DNA of 64,000 nt, taken from assembly GCF_023149035.1 (NCBI RefSeq), contig NZ_JAHXMY010000001.1:1054001-1118000 (forward strand). The letters are read 5' to 3'. The stretch comes from Microbacterium sp. EYE_78 (GTDB taxonomy: Bacteria; Actinomycetota; Actinomycetes; Actinomycetales; Microbacteriaceae). Position 1 is the stretch's first letter. Every line of letters starts with the position of its first letter. The notes under the pieces are model-generated. The model ran no database searches, was not told the DNA's origin, and was given only the letters and a program-made list of their open reading frames with translations. Position numbers and translations under genes: made by a program. Shown here piece by piece: positions 1 through 8,279 of this stretch.

Positions 1-777
1 CAGATCTCAGTCGCACTCAACATCTTCCGGATTCAGCCCGCATCCCCGATCGACGGCGAGGCAGCTCGCCTTTTTGACGCCGTTGCCAATCGCATTTTCA
101 CGGGCCCCATGCTCTACGGCAGGTACGACTCTGATCTGCTGGCGGATACGGCACGTTTCAGCGACTGGAGCTTCGTGCTGCCCGGGGACCTCGAGGTGGC
201 TCATCAGCCGCTTGATGTGCTAGGTGTGAACTATTACGAGGTCATGCACGTTCGCGTCAACCCCGACTACGATCCCCAAAAGGAGCAACACGGGGGTACC
301 GCCTTTCCCGGTTCTGAGCGAATCGAGTTCGTGCGCAAGAGCGAGCTCGCCCGGACGGGAATGGACTGGGGCATCGAACCGACAGGACTCGAAGAGCACA
401 TCGTCGCGCTGTCTGAAGAGTTCCCTGATCTCGCGATCATGGTGATGGAGAACGGAGCGGCATTCGCGGATGACGTGATCGAGGATGAGGGTACCCGACG
501 GGTGCTCGACCATGAGCGGACTCGGTACATCGCGGACCACATCGCAGCGGTCTACCGCGCTCATGAGCGAGGGGCAAAGATCACGGGGTACTTCGTGTGG
601 TCGTTGCTGGACAACTTCGAATGGGCGGCAGGATACGAGCCCCGCTTCGGGATCATCCACGTCGACTATGAAACGCTGCAACGCACACCGAAGCTCAGCG
701 GGCACTTCTTCGCCGAGCTCTGCAGTTCGCGGTCGATCCCTGTTCTCCACGCGCCCGAGGTGCAGCCGACCCGATGA
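1..777 (+). CDS. GH1 beta-glucosidase, C-terminal part (5' end outside window)
   Basis: This is the last 258 codons of a family 1 glycoside hydrolase, which cleaves terminal beta-linked sugars from disaccharides and glycosides in the cytoplasm. The frame is already open at base 1, so the N-terminal part with the NEP acid/base motif lies outside the window. Seen here are NYYEV, the nucleophile motif as MENG (the Glu is codon 150 of the fragment; the family consensus is TENG) and the aglycone-site block WSLLDNFEW followed by GYEPRFGI. The C-terminus is complete. Codon use is less GC-biased than in the genes after 8 kb. The gene sits with an alpha-galactosidase and an alpha-glucosidase, so it is part of an oligosaccharide-use locus. 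The natural substrate cannot be told from this part. Confidence 0.93.
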   Translation, partial: QISVALNIFRIQPASPIDGEAARLFDAVANRIFTGPMLYGRYDSDLLADTARFSDWSFVLPGDLEVAHQPLDVLGVNYYEVMHVRVNPDYDPQKEQHGGTAFPGSERIEFVRKSELARTGMDWGIEPTGLEEHIVALSEEFPDLAIMVMENGAAFADDVIEDEGTRRVLDHERTRYIADHIAAVYRAHERGAKITGYFVWSLLDNFEWAAGYEPRFGIIHVDYETLQRTPKLSGHFFAELCSSRSIPVLHAPEVQPTR

Positions 778-908
778 CCTCGGCGCGCAGCTGCCAACCC
801 AACGGCTCATGTGGAGGTTGATCCCGCCGCCGCGACGGTAGGCCCCGCACCAGGTGGTGCGCGGCCTGCACGGTCGTCGGCTCGTGAGTCAGTTGAGCGA
901 TGTTTTGC

Positions 909-1108
909 TCAACGGCTGATGACCTTCGGCGCGGCGACGGCTTTGAGCCCGGCGACGCCGAACTCCTGGCCATAACCTGAGGCCTTCGTGCCCCGAAAGG
1001 CACCACGGGATTGAGGGTGCGGTGGGTGTTGATCCACACGGTTCCCGCCTGGATCCTCTTGGCGACCTCGACCGCTTCATCGACGTTCGAGGACCAGACC
1101 GATGACCT
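909..1108 (-). pseudogene. aldehyde dehydrogenase C-terminal remnant, frameshifted
   Basis: Reading the minus strand from about 1108, the frame gives VWSSN, then DEAVEVAKRIQAGTVWINTH, which is the conserved C-terminal region of NAD-dependent aldehyde dehydrogenases. At about 991-994 the frame breaks in a run of four G. One more G would restore PFGG followed by TKASGYGQEFG and LKAVAAPKVISR, then a stop at 909-911. Only about 65 of roughly 480 residues remain, and the upstream part is replaced by the end of the alpha-galactosidase gene. It is therefore a decayed fragment, not a working gene. The rest of the 778-1109 gap shows nothing else I can name. Confidence 0.8.
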
Positions 1109-1109
1109 C

Positions 1110-2510
1110 TCAGAAGGTCAGCCGGACCAAGCTACATTCGCGTGGCTGCAACCCACCGTTCCATCCCGTTCCTGGGTCTGAATATTCGCCTGTCCAGAGG
1201 TCGACGACTCGCAGCGGCGTGACAAGTCCAAGATCGTCCCAGTTGATCCGCGCGCTGACCACATCGCTAGTCCGATTTATGACTGACACAGCCGCGCCAC
1301 TGAGCAGCGGCTTGACCCACACATCGAGCCCGTTCACTCGATGCCGCGTTGGCGTTGCGGCGAGCGGATCCTGGTCGATCGCGATCACGTTGCGGTTCGT
1401 GAGAACCTGCACCTCGGCCTCGGTGAGATCGCGGGGATCGCAGCTGATGATGAGCGGCGCAGACCGCATCGCCCACATCGTCATCTGCGTGCGGTACTCG
1501 ACGATCGTGAGGTTGCCGAGGCCGATCTGCAGCATATCGAGGTCGTTCCAGCCTGTGTCGGGATCGCGAGGTTCCGCGAATCCGATGGCTTCGATCGACT
1601 CCCAAGAATCCTCGACGTCAGAGCTGACCCGCCAGAGATTTCCACCGACGGAGCCACCCCATCTTGGCACGTCGAACGTTCCGTACTGGCAGAGACTGAA
1701 TATGATCGGTCTGCCGGAAGCTTGCAGTGCGGCACCCATGCGTTGGAAGGCCCCGCGCATTCCCGCTTCGGTGCGGTAGAACGCGTGCGCTGAGCACCAG
1801 TCGTACTTGAGATAGTCCACCCCCCAGCTCGCGAACGTGAGCGCGTCCCGCTCCTCGTGGCCGAAGCTGCCGGTGTAGTCCGCGCACGTCGCGGGTCCAG
1901 GCGAAGAGTAGATCCCGAAGCGCAGTTCGAGACCGTGCAGGTGTCGTCCCAGGGCTGGCATGTCCGGGAATCCGCGGTTTGGAAGGAGAGTTCCGTCGAG
2001 ATCGCGGCCGCCTTGCCAGCCGTCGTCGATGTTCACAAACGTGTACCCGGCGTCGCGAAGGCCCGTGGAGACGAGAGCGTCGGCGATCTCGCGAACAGAC
2101 GCGTCTGTGACATTGAGCCGTAGGCCGAACCAACTGTTCCACCCCATCGGGGGCGATGTGGCGAGACCGTTTGCCGGGACGTCCGCGAGCGCTGGCGCGG
2201 GGATAGCGATCGGGCGTGATGCGCGGTAAGCGGCCAATTGCTCCAGGTCGGCGCGATCGGCCGTGAGGTCGAAGAACACTCCCACGTTCCTGAACTGCAG
2301 GTGAAGCAGGTCACCCTCGACCGTGGAGTCGATGGTGAGCGGGAACGGTGCGTCGGCACTCGTTTGCAACACGTATCGCCCCTCGGCCGATTCCGCTGTC
2401 ACCGCGACTTCGTCGCCCCACATCTCGAGGTGACCGGCACCGTCCTCGCCGATGTGCACGCTTGAGATGACGGGATAGATGCCGCGCACGATCCAGTCGC
2501 CGGCGATCAC
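1110..2510 (-). CDS. GH27 alpha-galactosidase
   Basis: A 466-residue family 27 glycoside hydrolase that removes terminal alpha-galactose from melibiose- or raffinose-type sugars. The TIM barrel begins near residue 115 with PPMGWNSWF, followed by NIDDGW near 160. The nucleophile Asp is in YLKYDWC (Asp237) and the acid/base motif is WNDLDML (321-327). A beta-sandwich follows the barrel. About 110 residues precede the barrel, an N-terminal extension without a clear signal peptide, so the enzyme is probably cytoplasmic. The start is a GTG overlapping the TGA of the upstream oxidoreductase gene (GTGA), so the two are translationally coupled. It is the last gene of the operon permease-oxidoreductase-galactosidase. 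The 3' end abuts the aldehyde dehydrogenase remnant. Confidence 0.92.
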   Translation of the reverse strand: MIAGDWIVRGIYPVISSVHIGEDGAGHLEMWGDEVAVTAESAEGRYVLQTSADAPFPLTIDSTVEGDLLHLQFRNVGVFFDLTADRADLEQLAAYRASRPIAIPAPALADVPANGLATSPPMGWNSWFGLRLNVTDASVREIADALVSTGLRDAGYTFVNIDDGWQGGRDLDGTLLPNRGFPDMPALGRHLHGLELRFGIYSSPGPATCADYTGSFGHEERDALTFASWGVDYLKYDWCSAHAFYRTEAGMRGAFQRMGAALQASGRPIIFSLCQYGTFDVPRWGGSVGGNLWRVSSDVEDSWESIEAIGFAEPRDPDTGWNDLDMLQIGLGNLTIVEYRTQMTMWAMRSAPLIISCDPRDLTEAEVQVLTNRNVIAIDQDPLAATPTRHRVNGLDVWVKPLLSGAAVSVINRTSDVVSARINWDDLGLVTPLRVVDLWTGEYSDPGTGWNGGLQPRECSLVRLTF

Positions 2511-3610
2511 TTGCGCACCCCCGCAGCGAGCTCAACCCGCGGCTCAGTAGATGGAACGGCTTCGTGTTCGTCGTGGGCGGGGACTGCAGCCCATGCCCGC
2601 TCGGAAGCCGAGCGGAGGATGGTGTCGCGCACGGCGTGCGTGCGCAGACAATCCTGGAAGGTCGGCAGGTCGGCCACCGATTCGCCAGCCATCGCCCGCT
2701 GTGTCGCTTCTAGGAACGACATGTACGCCGCGACGTAGTCTTCGTCGGTACCGTAGGCACCCACCGGAAGGTGCGAGGGTTCGTCGCCTCGAGTCGCCCA
2801 CCAGATCCGCGTCGTATCACGCAGGTCCATTGCCATAGCTCCCCGCTCGCCGTTCACCTCAAGGGTGAGCGAGTTGGAATGGCCGATGGCTACTTGCGAT
2901 AGCTGCAGCGAGCCGATGCCACCGCCCTCGAGTTCGAACGCGATTACAACGATGTCATCCCCTGCCGTGGGGATGACGGTCGACGTCGGGACGAACTCCC
3001 GCATCGTCGCTGACACCGCGTGAACTCGGTTTCCGGTTACGAACTCGATGAGGTCAACGGCGTGGGAGCCGAGGTCCGCGAGCGCGCGCGACGCGCCGTT
3101 CTGCGCCGGGTCGAGCCGCCACTCCTCCGTGCCTGCATCGAGGAGCCACGCCTGCAAATAGCTCGCCCTCACGAGAAGCAGCCGTCCGAGCGCTGCGGCG
3201 CGCTCTCGCAGGTCTCGCACGCCAGGGTGAAAGCGGTACGTGTATGCGACGGCGCCGACGAGGCCGGTGTCGTGAGCCAGACGCACGAGCCGGGCTGAGT
3301 CTGCCGCGGACGTCGTGAGTGGCTTTTCGCAGACGACGTGTTTTCCGGCTCGGAGCGCGCGTTCCGCCTGCTCGTGGTGTTTCCCGGACGGGGTCGCGAT
3401 GTGCACGGCTTCGACTCGGGGTTCGTTCAGGAGAGCGTCGAGGTCATCGAATGCCCGGTCTGCGCCGAGGAGGTGGGCGCCCTCGGCGGAGCGGGCTGGC
3501 GTGGAGGCGACGACCCCGACCAGTGGCACACCGAGTTCGCGCAGCGCTGCGGCGTGAAGCTGGGCGATGCGACCCGCGCCCACGAGGCCGACACCGCCCG
3601 GCATTGTCAC
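2507..3610 (-). CDS. Gfo/Idh/MocA-family sugar oxidoreductase
   Basis: A 367-residue NAD(P)-dependent oxidoreductase of the glucose-fructose oxidoreductase/inositol dehydrogenase family. The N-terminal Rossmann fold shows GLVGAGRIAQLHA, and the CEKPL motif near residue 95 carries the conserved Lys. DLGSHAVDL near residue 180 supplies the catalytic-site His. The remainder is the alpha/beta substrate domain. The start can be GTG at 3610, overlapping the permease stop, or ATG two codons later. It lies between a sugar permease and an alpha-galactosidase, so it probably oxidises or epimerises a released sugar. The family is too broad to name the substrate. Confidence 0.88.
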   Translation of the reverse strand: MTMPGGVGLVGAGRIAQLHAAALRELGVPLVGVVASTPARSAEGAHLLGADRAFDDLDALLNEPRVEAVHIATPSGKHHEQAERALRAGKHVVCEKPLTTSAADSARLVRLAHDTGLVGAVAYTYRFHPGVRDLRERAAALGRLLLVRASYLQAWLLDAGTEEWRLDPAQNGASRALADLGSHAVDLIEFVTGNRVHAVSATMREFVPTSTVIPTAGDDIVVIAFELEGGGIGSLQLSQVAIGHSNSLTLEVNGERGAMAMDLRDTTRIWWATRGDEPSHLPVGAYGTDEDYVAAYMSFLEATQRAMAGESVADLPTFQDCLRTHAVRDTILRSASERAWAAVPAHDEHEAVPSTEPRVELAAGVRK

Positions 3611-4887
3611 TTCACCCCGCGGATGAAGAAGAGCAGCAGCGCCCCGAGGGCGGTCGCGATGATGCCGAACGGCAGCAGCGCCGCATATGAGCCGAACGCG
3701 CCGATCGCCAAACTACCGATCGTGACACCGATCGTCTGCGGCAACGTCGTGGTGACGTTGATGATCCCGAGGTCCTTGCCCGTGTTCTCGGCATCCGGCA
3801 GCACCAGCGTGATCAGCACGAAGTCGACCGAGATGAACGCGCCCATTCCGAAGCCGGCGAGAGCGGAGTAGACAAGCATCGACGTGAGGCTTGGCGCGAA
3901 GAGGGGCACAGCGAGCGCGATGATGATGATGACGGACGCCGCGAAGATCACAGGTTTGGTGCGCTTGAGCTTTTGCACCGCGTAGCCGGCCGCCAAGGTG
4001 CCGAGGACCGAGCCGACCAGGTTCGCCGATCCCATCGTCGGGATGGCGCCAACGGCGTCTTCTCCCAAGCCGATGAAGTCTTGCAGCAGGTACAGCATGA
4101 AGGTCCAGAGGGGGAAGTACCCGGTGAACAGGAGGAAGCGTCCGAAGAAGGTCCATGCGAAGTTCGGGTACTCGATGGGGTTGACCCAGAACGTTTGCAG
4201 AAGCGACACGAGATTCAGCGGCGGCTTGGGCTCTCCGGTGTTTGAACGCACGTTGGTCAGCGCGAACAGCAGCACCAGGGCTGCCAGGATGCCGCCGAGC
4301 ACCAGATAACCGACGATCAACGTCGTAGAAAACGCCGCACCGACCGACTGGCCGACCACGTTCCCCACCAGCTGAGCGAGGCCGAACGCTGCGGAGAACA
4401 TGCCGCGCTTGACGGCCGGCACACGGTCAGGGATGTAGGCGCTCACCGGCGTCAGGATCAACGACGTCGTGAACTGGATCGCGACAATGATGACCGCCAT
4501 CATCGTGATGGACGTGGCGAAAGCAAGCGCCAGCGCAAGCGCGAAGGTGGAGACCGCTCCGAAGATCATCCACGGTGCGCGGCCGCCAAGCCGCGTGCGA
4601 GTGCGGTCAGTGAGCGCTCCCGCGATCGGCGCCGCGATCATCGACGCGATCGCGCCCATGCCGATGATCAGCGCGAGCGCCTCGTTCTGGCCGTCCCGGT
4701 CGATGTTCTGCACCTGAATCGGCAACAGGACACCCTGCACCCCACCCCAGAAGATGCTGAAACTCAGAATCGCGAGCGGCAGCGTGACGAACAGATTCCG
4801 CAGCCCCAACGATTTGAGCGTGGGAGGACGGGAGTTAGCCCACTCTCGCAGGTCAGGCGCTGATTGCTCTCCAGGCAGAACGGACAT
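3607..4887 (-). CDS. MFS sugar transporter (GPH/MelB-like)
   Basis: A 426-residue integral membrane protein with about 12 hydrophobic segments. DRTRTRLGGRAPW after the second segment is the loop motif of the glycoside-pentoside-hexuronide:cation symporters and related MFS permeases. It probably imports the sugar handled by the two downstream enzymes. The frame is open much further upstream, but the start at 4887 is chosen because AAGGGAG stands 8 bases before the ATG and the protein then begins just ahead of the first membrane domain. It is the first gene of a three-gene operon. Two copies of a 14-bp palindrome (4973-4999) lie in its promoter, so the neighbouring TetR protein is its likely repressor. 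Confidence 0.87.
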   Translation of the reverse strand: MSVLPGEQSAPDLREWANSRPPTLKSLGLRNLFVTLPLAILSFSIFWGGVQGVLLPIQVQNIDRDGQNEALALIIGMGAIASMIAAPIAGALTDRTRTRLGGRAPWMIFGAVSTFALALALAFATSITMMAVIIVAIQFTTSLILTPVSAYIPDRVPAVKRGMFSAAFGLAQLVGNVVGQSVGAAFSTTLIVGYLVLGGILAALVLLFALTNVRSNTGEPKPPLNLVSLLQTFWVNPIEYPNFAWTFFGRFLLFTGYFPLWTFMLYLLQDFIGLGEDAVGAIPTMGSANLVGSVLGTLAAGYAVQKLKRTKPVIFAASVIIIIALAVPLFAPSLTSMLVYSALAGFGMGAFISVDFVLITLVLPDAENTGKDLGIINVTTTLPQTIGVTIGSLAIGAFGSYAALLPFGIIATALGALLLFFIRGVK

Positions 4888-4958
4888 CGTGAACACTCCC
4901 TTGTAGTCGATGCGGTAGGCGGTGGAGAACTCGGGCTCTCGCTGACGCCTCGCAACGG

Positions 4959-4999
4959 ACGATAACAGAAAGGTTCCACGCGGAACTACCGCGTGGAAC
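4959..4999 (-). promoter_or_regulatory. Promoter of the sugar-permease operon with two TetR operator copies
   Basis: A perfect 14-bp palindromic element, GTTCCACGCGGAAC, occupies 4973-4986. It is the exact reverse complement of the copy at 5713-5726. A second copy, matching 12 of 14 bases, follows at 4986-4999 and shares its end base. On the minus strand a -10 box TATCGT lies at 4959-4964, so the palindromes cover the expected -35 region. This is the arrangement of a repressor operator. Confidence 0.72.
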
Positions 5000-5017
5000 T
5001 TTTTGCGGAGAGGTCGT

Positions 5018-5635
5018 TCAGATTGTTGAACTCGTTCCCAGGAGTCGGTCGAGGAGGTGCATCGCGCTACGCATATCGACCTGAGGGTCGATGAGCCATT
5101 GTGTTGCGAGGCCGTCGCATGCCGCGATGACCAGTGCGGCAGCGTCTTCGATCGAGATATCGGATCGGATGGTTCCCTGCTCACGCCCGACCTCGAACAC
5201 GGTGACAAGTGCTCGGCGAATGTTGTCGTACCGTTCGACGAAGAACTCGCGCGAGGTCACGTTGTCCCTCTCCAACGCGCTGGCGGCCATCGTGTTGTAC
5301 AAGGCCATTAGGCCCGGGATCCGCATGTTGTAGTCCGCCCCGCGCAGCACGAAGTCGACGGCTCCCTTGCCTGATTCTTCGGAGAACTCCAGCGCCCGCC
5401 GGTCGGCCTCCCGCAGCACTTCGAGGAGCAGGTGCTCGCGCGACGGAAAATAGTGGCGGAGAGCGCCGTGGGAGACGCCGATTGCCTCGCCGAGGGCACG
5501 CAAGGACGTTCCCTCCAGCCCGCGTTCGTTGAAGACGCTGAGGGCCCGGTCGAGGAGCTGGCGCCGACGCCGCTCACTTTTCGCGGCGCGCACGCCGGTC
5601 GTCTCAGCGTCCGGGGAAATCGTCGATTCAGCCAT
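5018..5635 (-). CDS. TetR-family transcriptional regulator of the sugar locus
   Basis: A 205-residue regulator with an N-terminal TetR helix-turn-helix: RRRRQLLDRALSVFNERG, then SLRALGEAIGVSHGALRHYF. The C-terminal part is a helical ligand-binding domain. The frame extends upstream, but the start at 5635 has AGGAG 7 bases ahead; a start at 5650 is possible. It is divergent from the GH13 gene and follows the permease operon promoter in the same orientation. The palindrome at 5713-5726 overlaps the expected -35 regions of its own gene and of the GH13 gene, and two more copies lie over the permease promoter. The simplest reading is an autoregulated local repressor that responds to a sugar. Confidence 0.88.
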   Translation of the reverse strand: MAESTISPDAETTGVRAAKSERRRRQLLDRALSVFNERGLEGTSLRALGEAIGVSHGALRHYFPSREHLLLEVLREADRRALEFSEESGKGAVDFVLRGADYNMRIPGLMALYNTMAASALERDNVTSREFFVERYDNIRRALVTVFEVGREQGTIRSDISIEDAAALVIAACDGLATQWLIDPQVDMRSAMHLLDRLLGTSSTI

Positions 5636-5685
5636 GTCAGACTCCTGCATTCCTGACGGCGGCGGGCGGCCGCGCAGTCGGACCC

Positions 5686-5740
5686 AGTGTAGATCGGCAG
5701 GACGGAGCAAATGTTCCGCGTGGAACTTTTGTGCTAGCGT
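5686..5740. promoter_or_regulatory. Divergent tetR/GH13 promoters with shared palindromic operator
   Basis: The palindrome GTTCCGCGTGGAAC lies at 5713-5726. On the plus strand a -10 box TAGCGT follows at 5735-5740 for the GH13 gene. On the minus strand a -10 box TACACT lies at 5686-5691 for tetR. The palindrome therefore overlaps both -35 regions. The same element recurs at 4973-4999, which ties three promoters to one regulator. Confidence 0.72.
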
Positions 5741-5795
5741 GCCGATTCGCGAGTGCCCGCCTGGTGCACTCGACGATGGATAAGGGGATGCTGCG

Positions 5796-7469
5796 ATGAG
5801 GCAGGACGAGCACGATCGAGCCGACAGGGATTGGTGGCGACAGGCCGTGGTCTACCAGGTCTACCCCCGTAGCTTCGCCGATGGGAACGGGGACGGCATT
5901 GGCGACTTTCTCGGAGTGCTCGAGCGCATCGACCATTTCAGCGCGCTCGGTGTCGATGCCGTGTGGTTCAGCCCCTTCTACCCCTCCGCACTGGCGGACG
6001 GGGGCTACGACGTAGACGACTATCGGGACGTCGCCCCCGAGCTAGGCACTCTCGCGGCGTTCGACGCCGTGGTCGAAGCGCTCCACGCTCGCGGCATCCG
6101 GGTTGTGATCGACATCGTGCCCAACCACAGCTCTGATCGGCATGAACGGTTTGTCGCGGCGCTGGCCGACGGCCCAGGCTCCGCAGCCCGCAAGCATTAC
6201 CTATTCCGTGACGGCCGTGGCGATGGGGGACACCTGCCTCCCAACGATTGGCAGTCATTCTTCGGCGGTCCGGCCTGGACCCGCGTCGACGACGGACAGT
6301 GGTATCTGCACCTATTCACGCCGCAGCAGCCGGACTGGAACTGGCAGCACGAAGCTGTGCGCGAAGACTTCCTCGAGACCTTACGGTTTTGGGGCGATCG
6401 CGGAGTCGACGGCTTCCGTGTTGACGTTGCAATGTGCCTCGCAAAAGATCTGAGCGAGCCCTACCCGGATTGGGATACGGTGCGGGCCAACTTGCCACTA
6501 CCGGGAGGTCTCGGCCAGGCGAGTGCATTCGCCGACGGCCAACACCCTTTCCTGGACCGCGATGAACTCGTCGGAATCTACGCCACCTGGCGCGAGGTCT
6601 TTGAGAGTTACGACCCGCCGCTGTTTGCCGTGGGCGAGACCTGGGTAGAGAATCATCGGCGCGTTCGCTACGCGAGTCCTGAGACGCTTGGGCAAGCGTT
6701 CAACTTCGAGTTTCTCTGGAATCCGTGGGAAGCAAAGCGGTTCGTGGATGTCATCGACGAAAACCTGCGGCTTGCCGACGAAGCCGGCTCGTCAAGCACC
6801 TGGGTGCTGTCTAACCACGACATCATCCGCCACCCCACACGCTACGCACCCAGCGCTGTTCCCCCAGCGCTGAGGATCAACGCCGCGATCCCGCTCAGCG
6901 CAGAGGCTCGCGAGCAAGGTCTGCGTCGTGCGCAGGCGGCGACCCTGCTGGCGCTCGCGCTGCCCGGCAGCACATACCTCTATCAAGGTGAAGAGCTCGG
7001 CCTACACGAAGTGGTCGACCTGCCCGTGAGTGCTCGGCAGGACCCTCAAGCACGCACCGTGGAGGGCTTCTTCGCTACCCGGGACGGGTGCCGAGTGCCA
7101 CTCCCGTGGAACGGCTCCTCGCCACTCCATGGCTTCAGCACATCCGCCAGCCATCTGCCCCAGCCGGCCTGGTTCAGCGAGACGAGCGTCGAAGCACAGG
7201 AGGGGAGCCCGGACTCGACACTGTCGCTCTACAAAGCCGCGATCGCGCTCCGGCGCGAATTCACTGGTGCGGAGAGGCTGGATTGGGTCGACGCCGGAGC
7301 GAACACGGTAGCTTTCTGCAGACCGGGAGGATGGATCTCAGTGACGAACTTCGGAGACACTCCCATAGATCTGCCTCCGGGCCGCGTTCTCCTATCGAAC
7401 GTGGACACTACAGGACACAGACTGCCGCCCGATGGGGGAGTCTGGCTCGCAACGCACGCCGCACGGTAG
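5796..7469 (+). CDS. GH13 alpha-glucosidase (oligo-1,6/alpha-glucosidase type)
   Basis: A 557-residue family 13 glycoside hydrolase that releases glucose from alpha-linked oligosaccharides in the cytoplasm. It begins with WWRQAVVYQVYPRSF, the hallmark of alpha-glucosidase, trehalose synthase and oligo-1,6-glucosidase types. Conserved regions follow in order: DIVPNHSS, GFRVDVA (nucleophile Asp210), VGETW (acid/base Glu281) and SNHD (Asp342). LYQGEELGL and a short C-terminal beta domain come last. AAGGGG stands a few bases before the ATG. The promoter carries the TetR palindrome. In this locus it complements the GH1 and GH27 enzymes. Substrate linkage is not certain. Confidence 0.93.
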   Translation: MRQDEHDRADRDWWRQAVVYQVYPRSFADGNGDGIGDFLGVLERIDHFSALGVDAVWFSPFYPSALADGGYDVDDYRDVAPELGTLAAFDAVVEALHARGIRVVIDIVPNHSSDRHERFVAALADGPGSAARKHYLFRDGRGDGGHLPPNDWQSFFGGPAWTRVDDGQWYLHLFTPQQPDWNWQHEAVREDFLETLRFWGDRGVDGFRVDVAMCLAKDLSEPYPDWDTVRANLPLPGGLGQASAFADGQHPFLDRDELVGIYATWREVFESYDPPLFAVGETWVENHRRVRYASPETLGQAFNFEFLWNPWEAKRFVDVIDENLRLADEAGSSSTWVLSNHDIIRHPTRYAPSAVPPALRINAAIPLSAEAREQGLRRAQAATLLALALPGSTYLYQGEELGLHEVVDLPVSARQDPQARTVEGFFATRDGCRVPLPWNGSSPLHGFSTSASHLPQPAWFSETSVEAQEGSPDSTLSLYKAAIALRREFTGAERLDWVDAGANTVAFCRPGGWISVTNFGDTPIDLPPGRVLLSNVDTTGHRLPPDGGVWLATHAAR

Positions 7470-7686
7470 CGGCGATACTGCTAGGGCGACCTGGCGTGCT
7501 AGGGATTCAGCTCAAGGATGGAGCACTCTAAGCGTCCGTGTTTCACCGCAGCGGCACCGTTCTGCTTCGCGCAAGTGTGAAGTAGTCGGGCGCCGGGTGT
7601 CGGGTCGAGAGAGTTGTCCGAGGTGAACGCGCCGACGCCCACATCTGCTACCAGCGAGGCGGTCGATCACCGCGTGACCGAAGTCC

Positions 7687-7726
7687 AGTCCGACCTAGCC
7701 CTGGAAAGTCCGGACTAGCTCTGGAA
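7687..7726. repeat. 20-bp tandem direct repeat beside tRNA-Gly
   Basis: Two adjacent 20-bp units (7687-7706 and 7707-7726) match at 17 of 20 positions. They lie 8 bases beyond the 3' end of the tRNA-Gly gene, on the side of the low-GC sugar locus. The rest of the gene-free stretch 7470-7734 shows no open frame or other structure I can name. Confidence 0.6.
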
Positions 7727-7734
7727 GTGACAAG

Positions 7735-7808
7735 TGGAGGGGCTGACGGGAATCGAACCCGCGCTGTCTGCTTGGGAAGCAGAAGTTCTGCCATTGAACT
7801 ACAGCCCC
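7735..7808 (-). tRNA. tRNA-Gly (anticodon CCC)
   Basis: Read on the minus strand, the gene starts GGGGCTG, which pairs with CAGCCCC at its end. The anticodon stem TCTGC/GCAGA closes the loop TTCCCAA, so the anticodon is CCC, reading GGG. The T loop is GGGTTCGATTCCC. A discriminator T and an encoded CCA follow (7735-7737). The body is 71 bases plus CCA, which is usual for tRNA-Gly. Its 3' end faces the lower-GC region 1-7.7 kb. Confidence 0.95.
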
Positions 7809-7884
7809 ATGCGCCCGGAGGCACCTCGCAAGCCTAGCAAGACGAGGAGCCCTTCGCCCGGACGTGCCGCGAGCGGGGCCGTGC

Positions 7885-8184
7885 TCAGTCGGTCGACGGG
7901 GGCGGGGTGCCCGGCCCCCGCGGCGGCGCAGCCGGGGGGAACGGGGGCTGACCGGGGTAGGGCGGCTGAGGGCCCGGGTAGCCGGCGCCCGGGTGCGGAC
8001 CGCCGGGACGCGGGGCGAAGGTCATCCCGCTCTCCTGCATCGCCCGCAGCATCCCGTTCTTCACCGCCGTCCGCTGGATGAGATAGCCCACCCAGATCAT
8101 GAGGGCGATGAAGCCCACGTAGAGGACGATCATCACGATGATCAGGCCGACGCCGAGGCCCGCGAAATCTCCATAGCTGTTCAT
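7885..8184 (-). CDS. Small membrane protein with Pro/Gly-rich tail, unknown function
   Basis: I do not recognise a family. The 99 residues comprise a short N-terminus, one long hydrophobic segment (about residues 10-40), a short basic stretch, and a C-terminal half rich in Pro and Gly. The start at 8184 is preferred because a TAGGGT -10 box lies 7 bases upstream, as for leaderless genes in this window. The orientation is likely a membrane anchor with a flexible cytoplasmic or surface tail. Confidence 0.7.
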   Translation of the reverse strand: MNSYGDFAGLGVGLIIVMIVLYVGFIALMIWVGYLIQRTAVKNGMLRAMQESGMTFAPRPGGPHPGAGYPGPQPPYPGQPPFPPAAPPRGPGTPPPSTD

Positions 8185-8191
8185 GCCCCGC

Positions 8192-8197
8192 ACCCTA
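8192..8197 (-). promoter_or_regulatory. Leaderless -10 box (TAGGGT)
   Basis: TAGGGT on the minus strand ends 7 bases before the ATG at 8184, so transcription would start at or next to the start codon. Confidence 0.6.
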
Positions 8198-8279
8198 TCG
8201 GGCGCGATCGACGGGCAATCGCGCACGTCGCCTCGCGGCAGAATCGACGTGGAGCCCGGCGACGACGGAGGAGGCAGGC

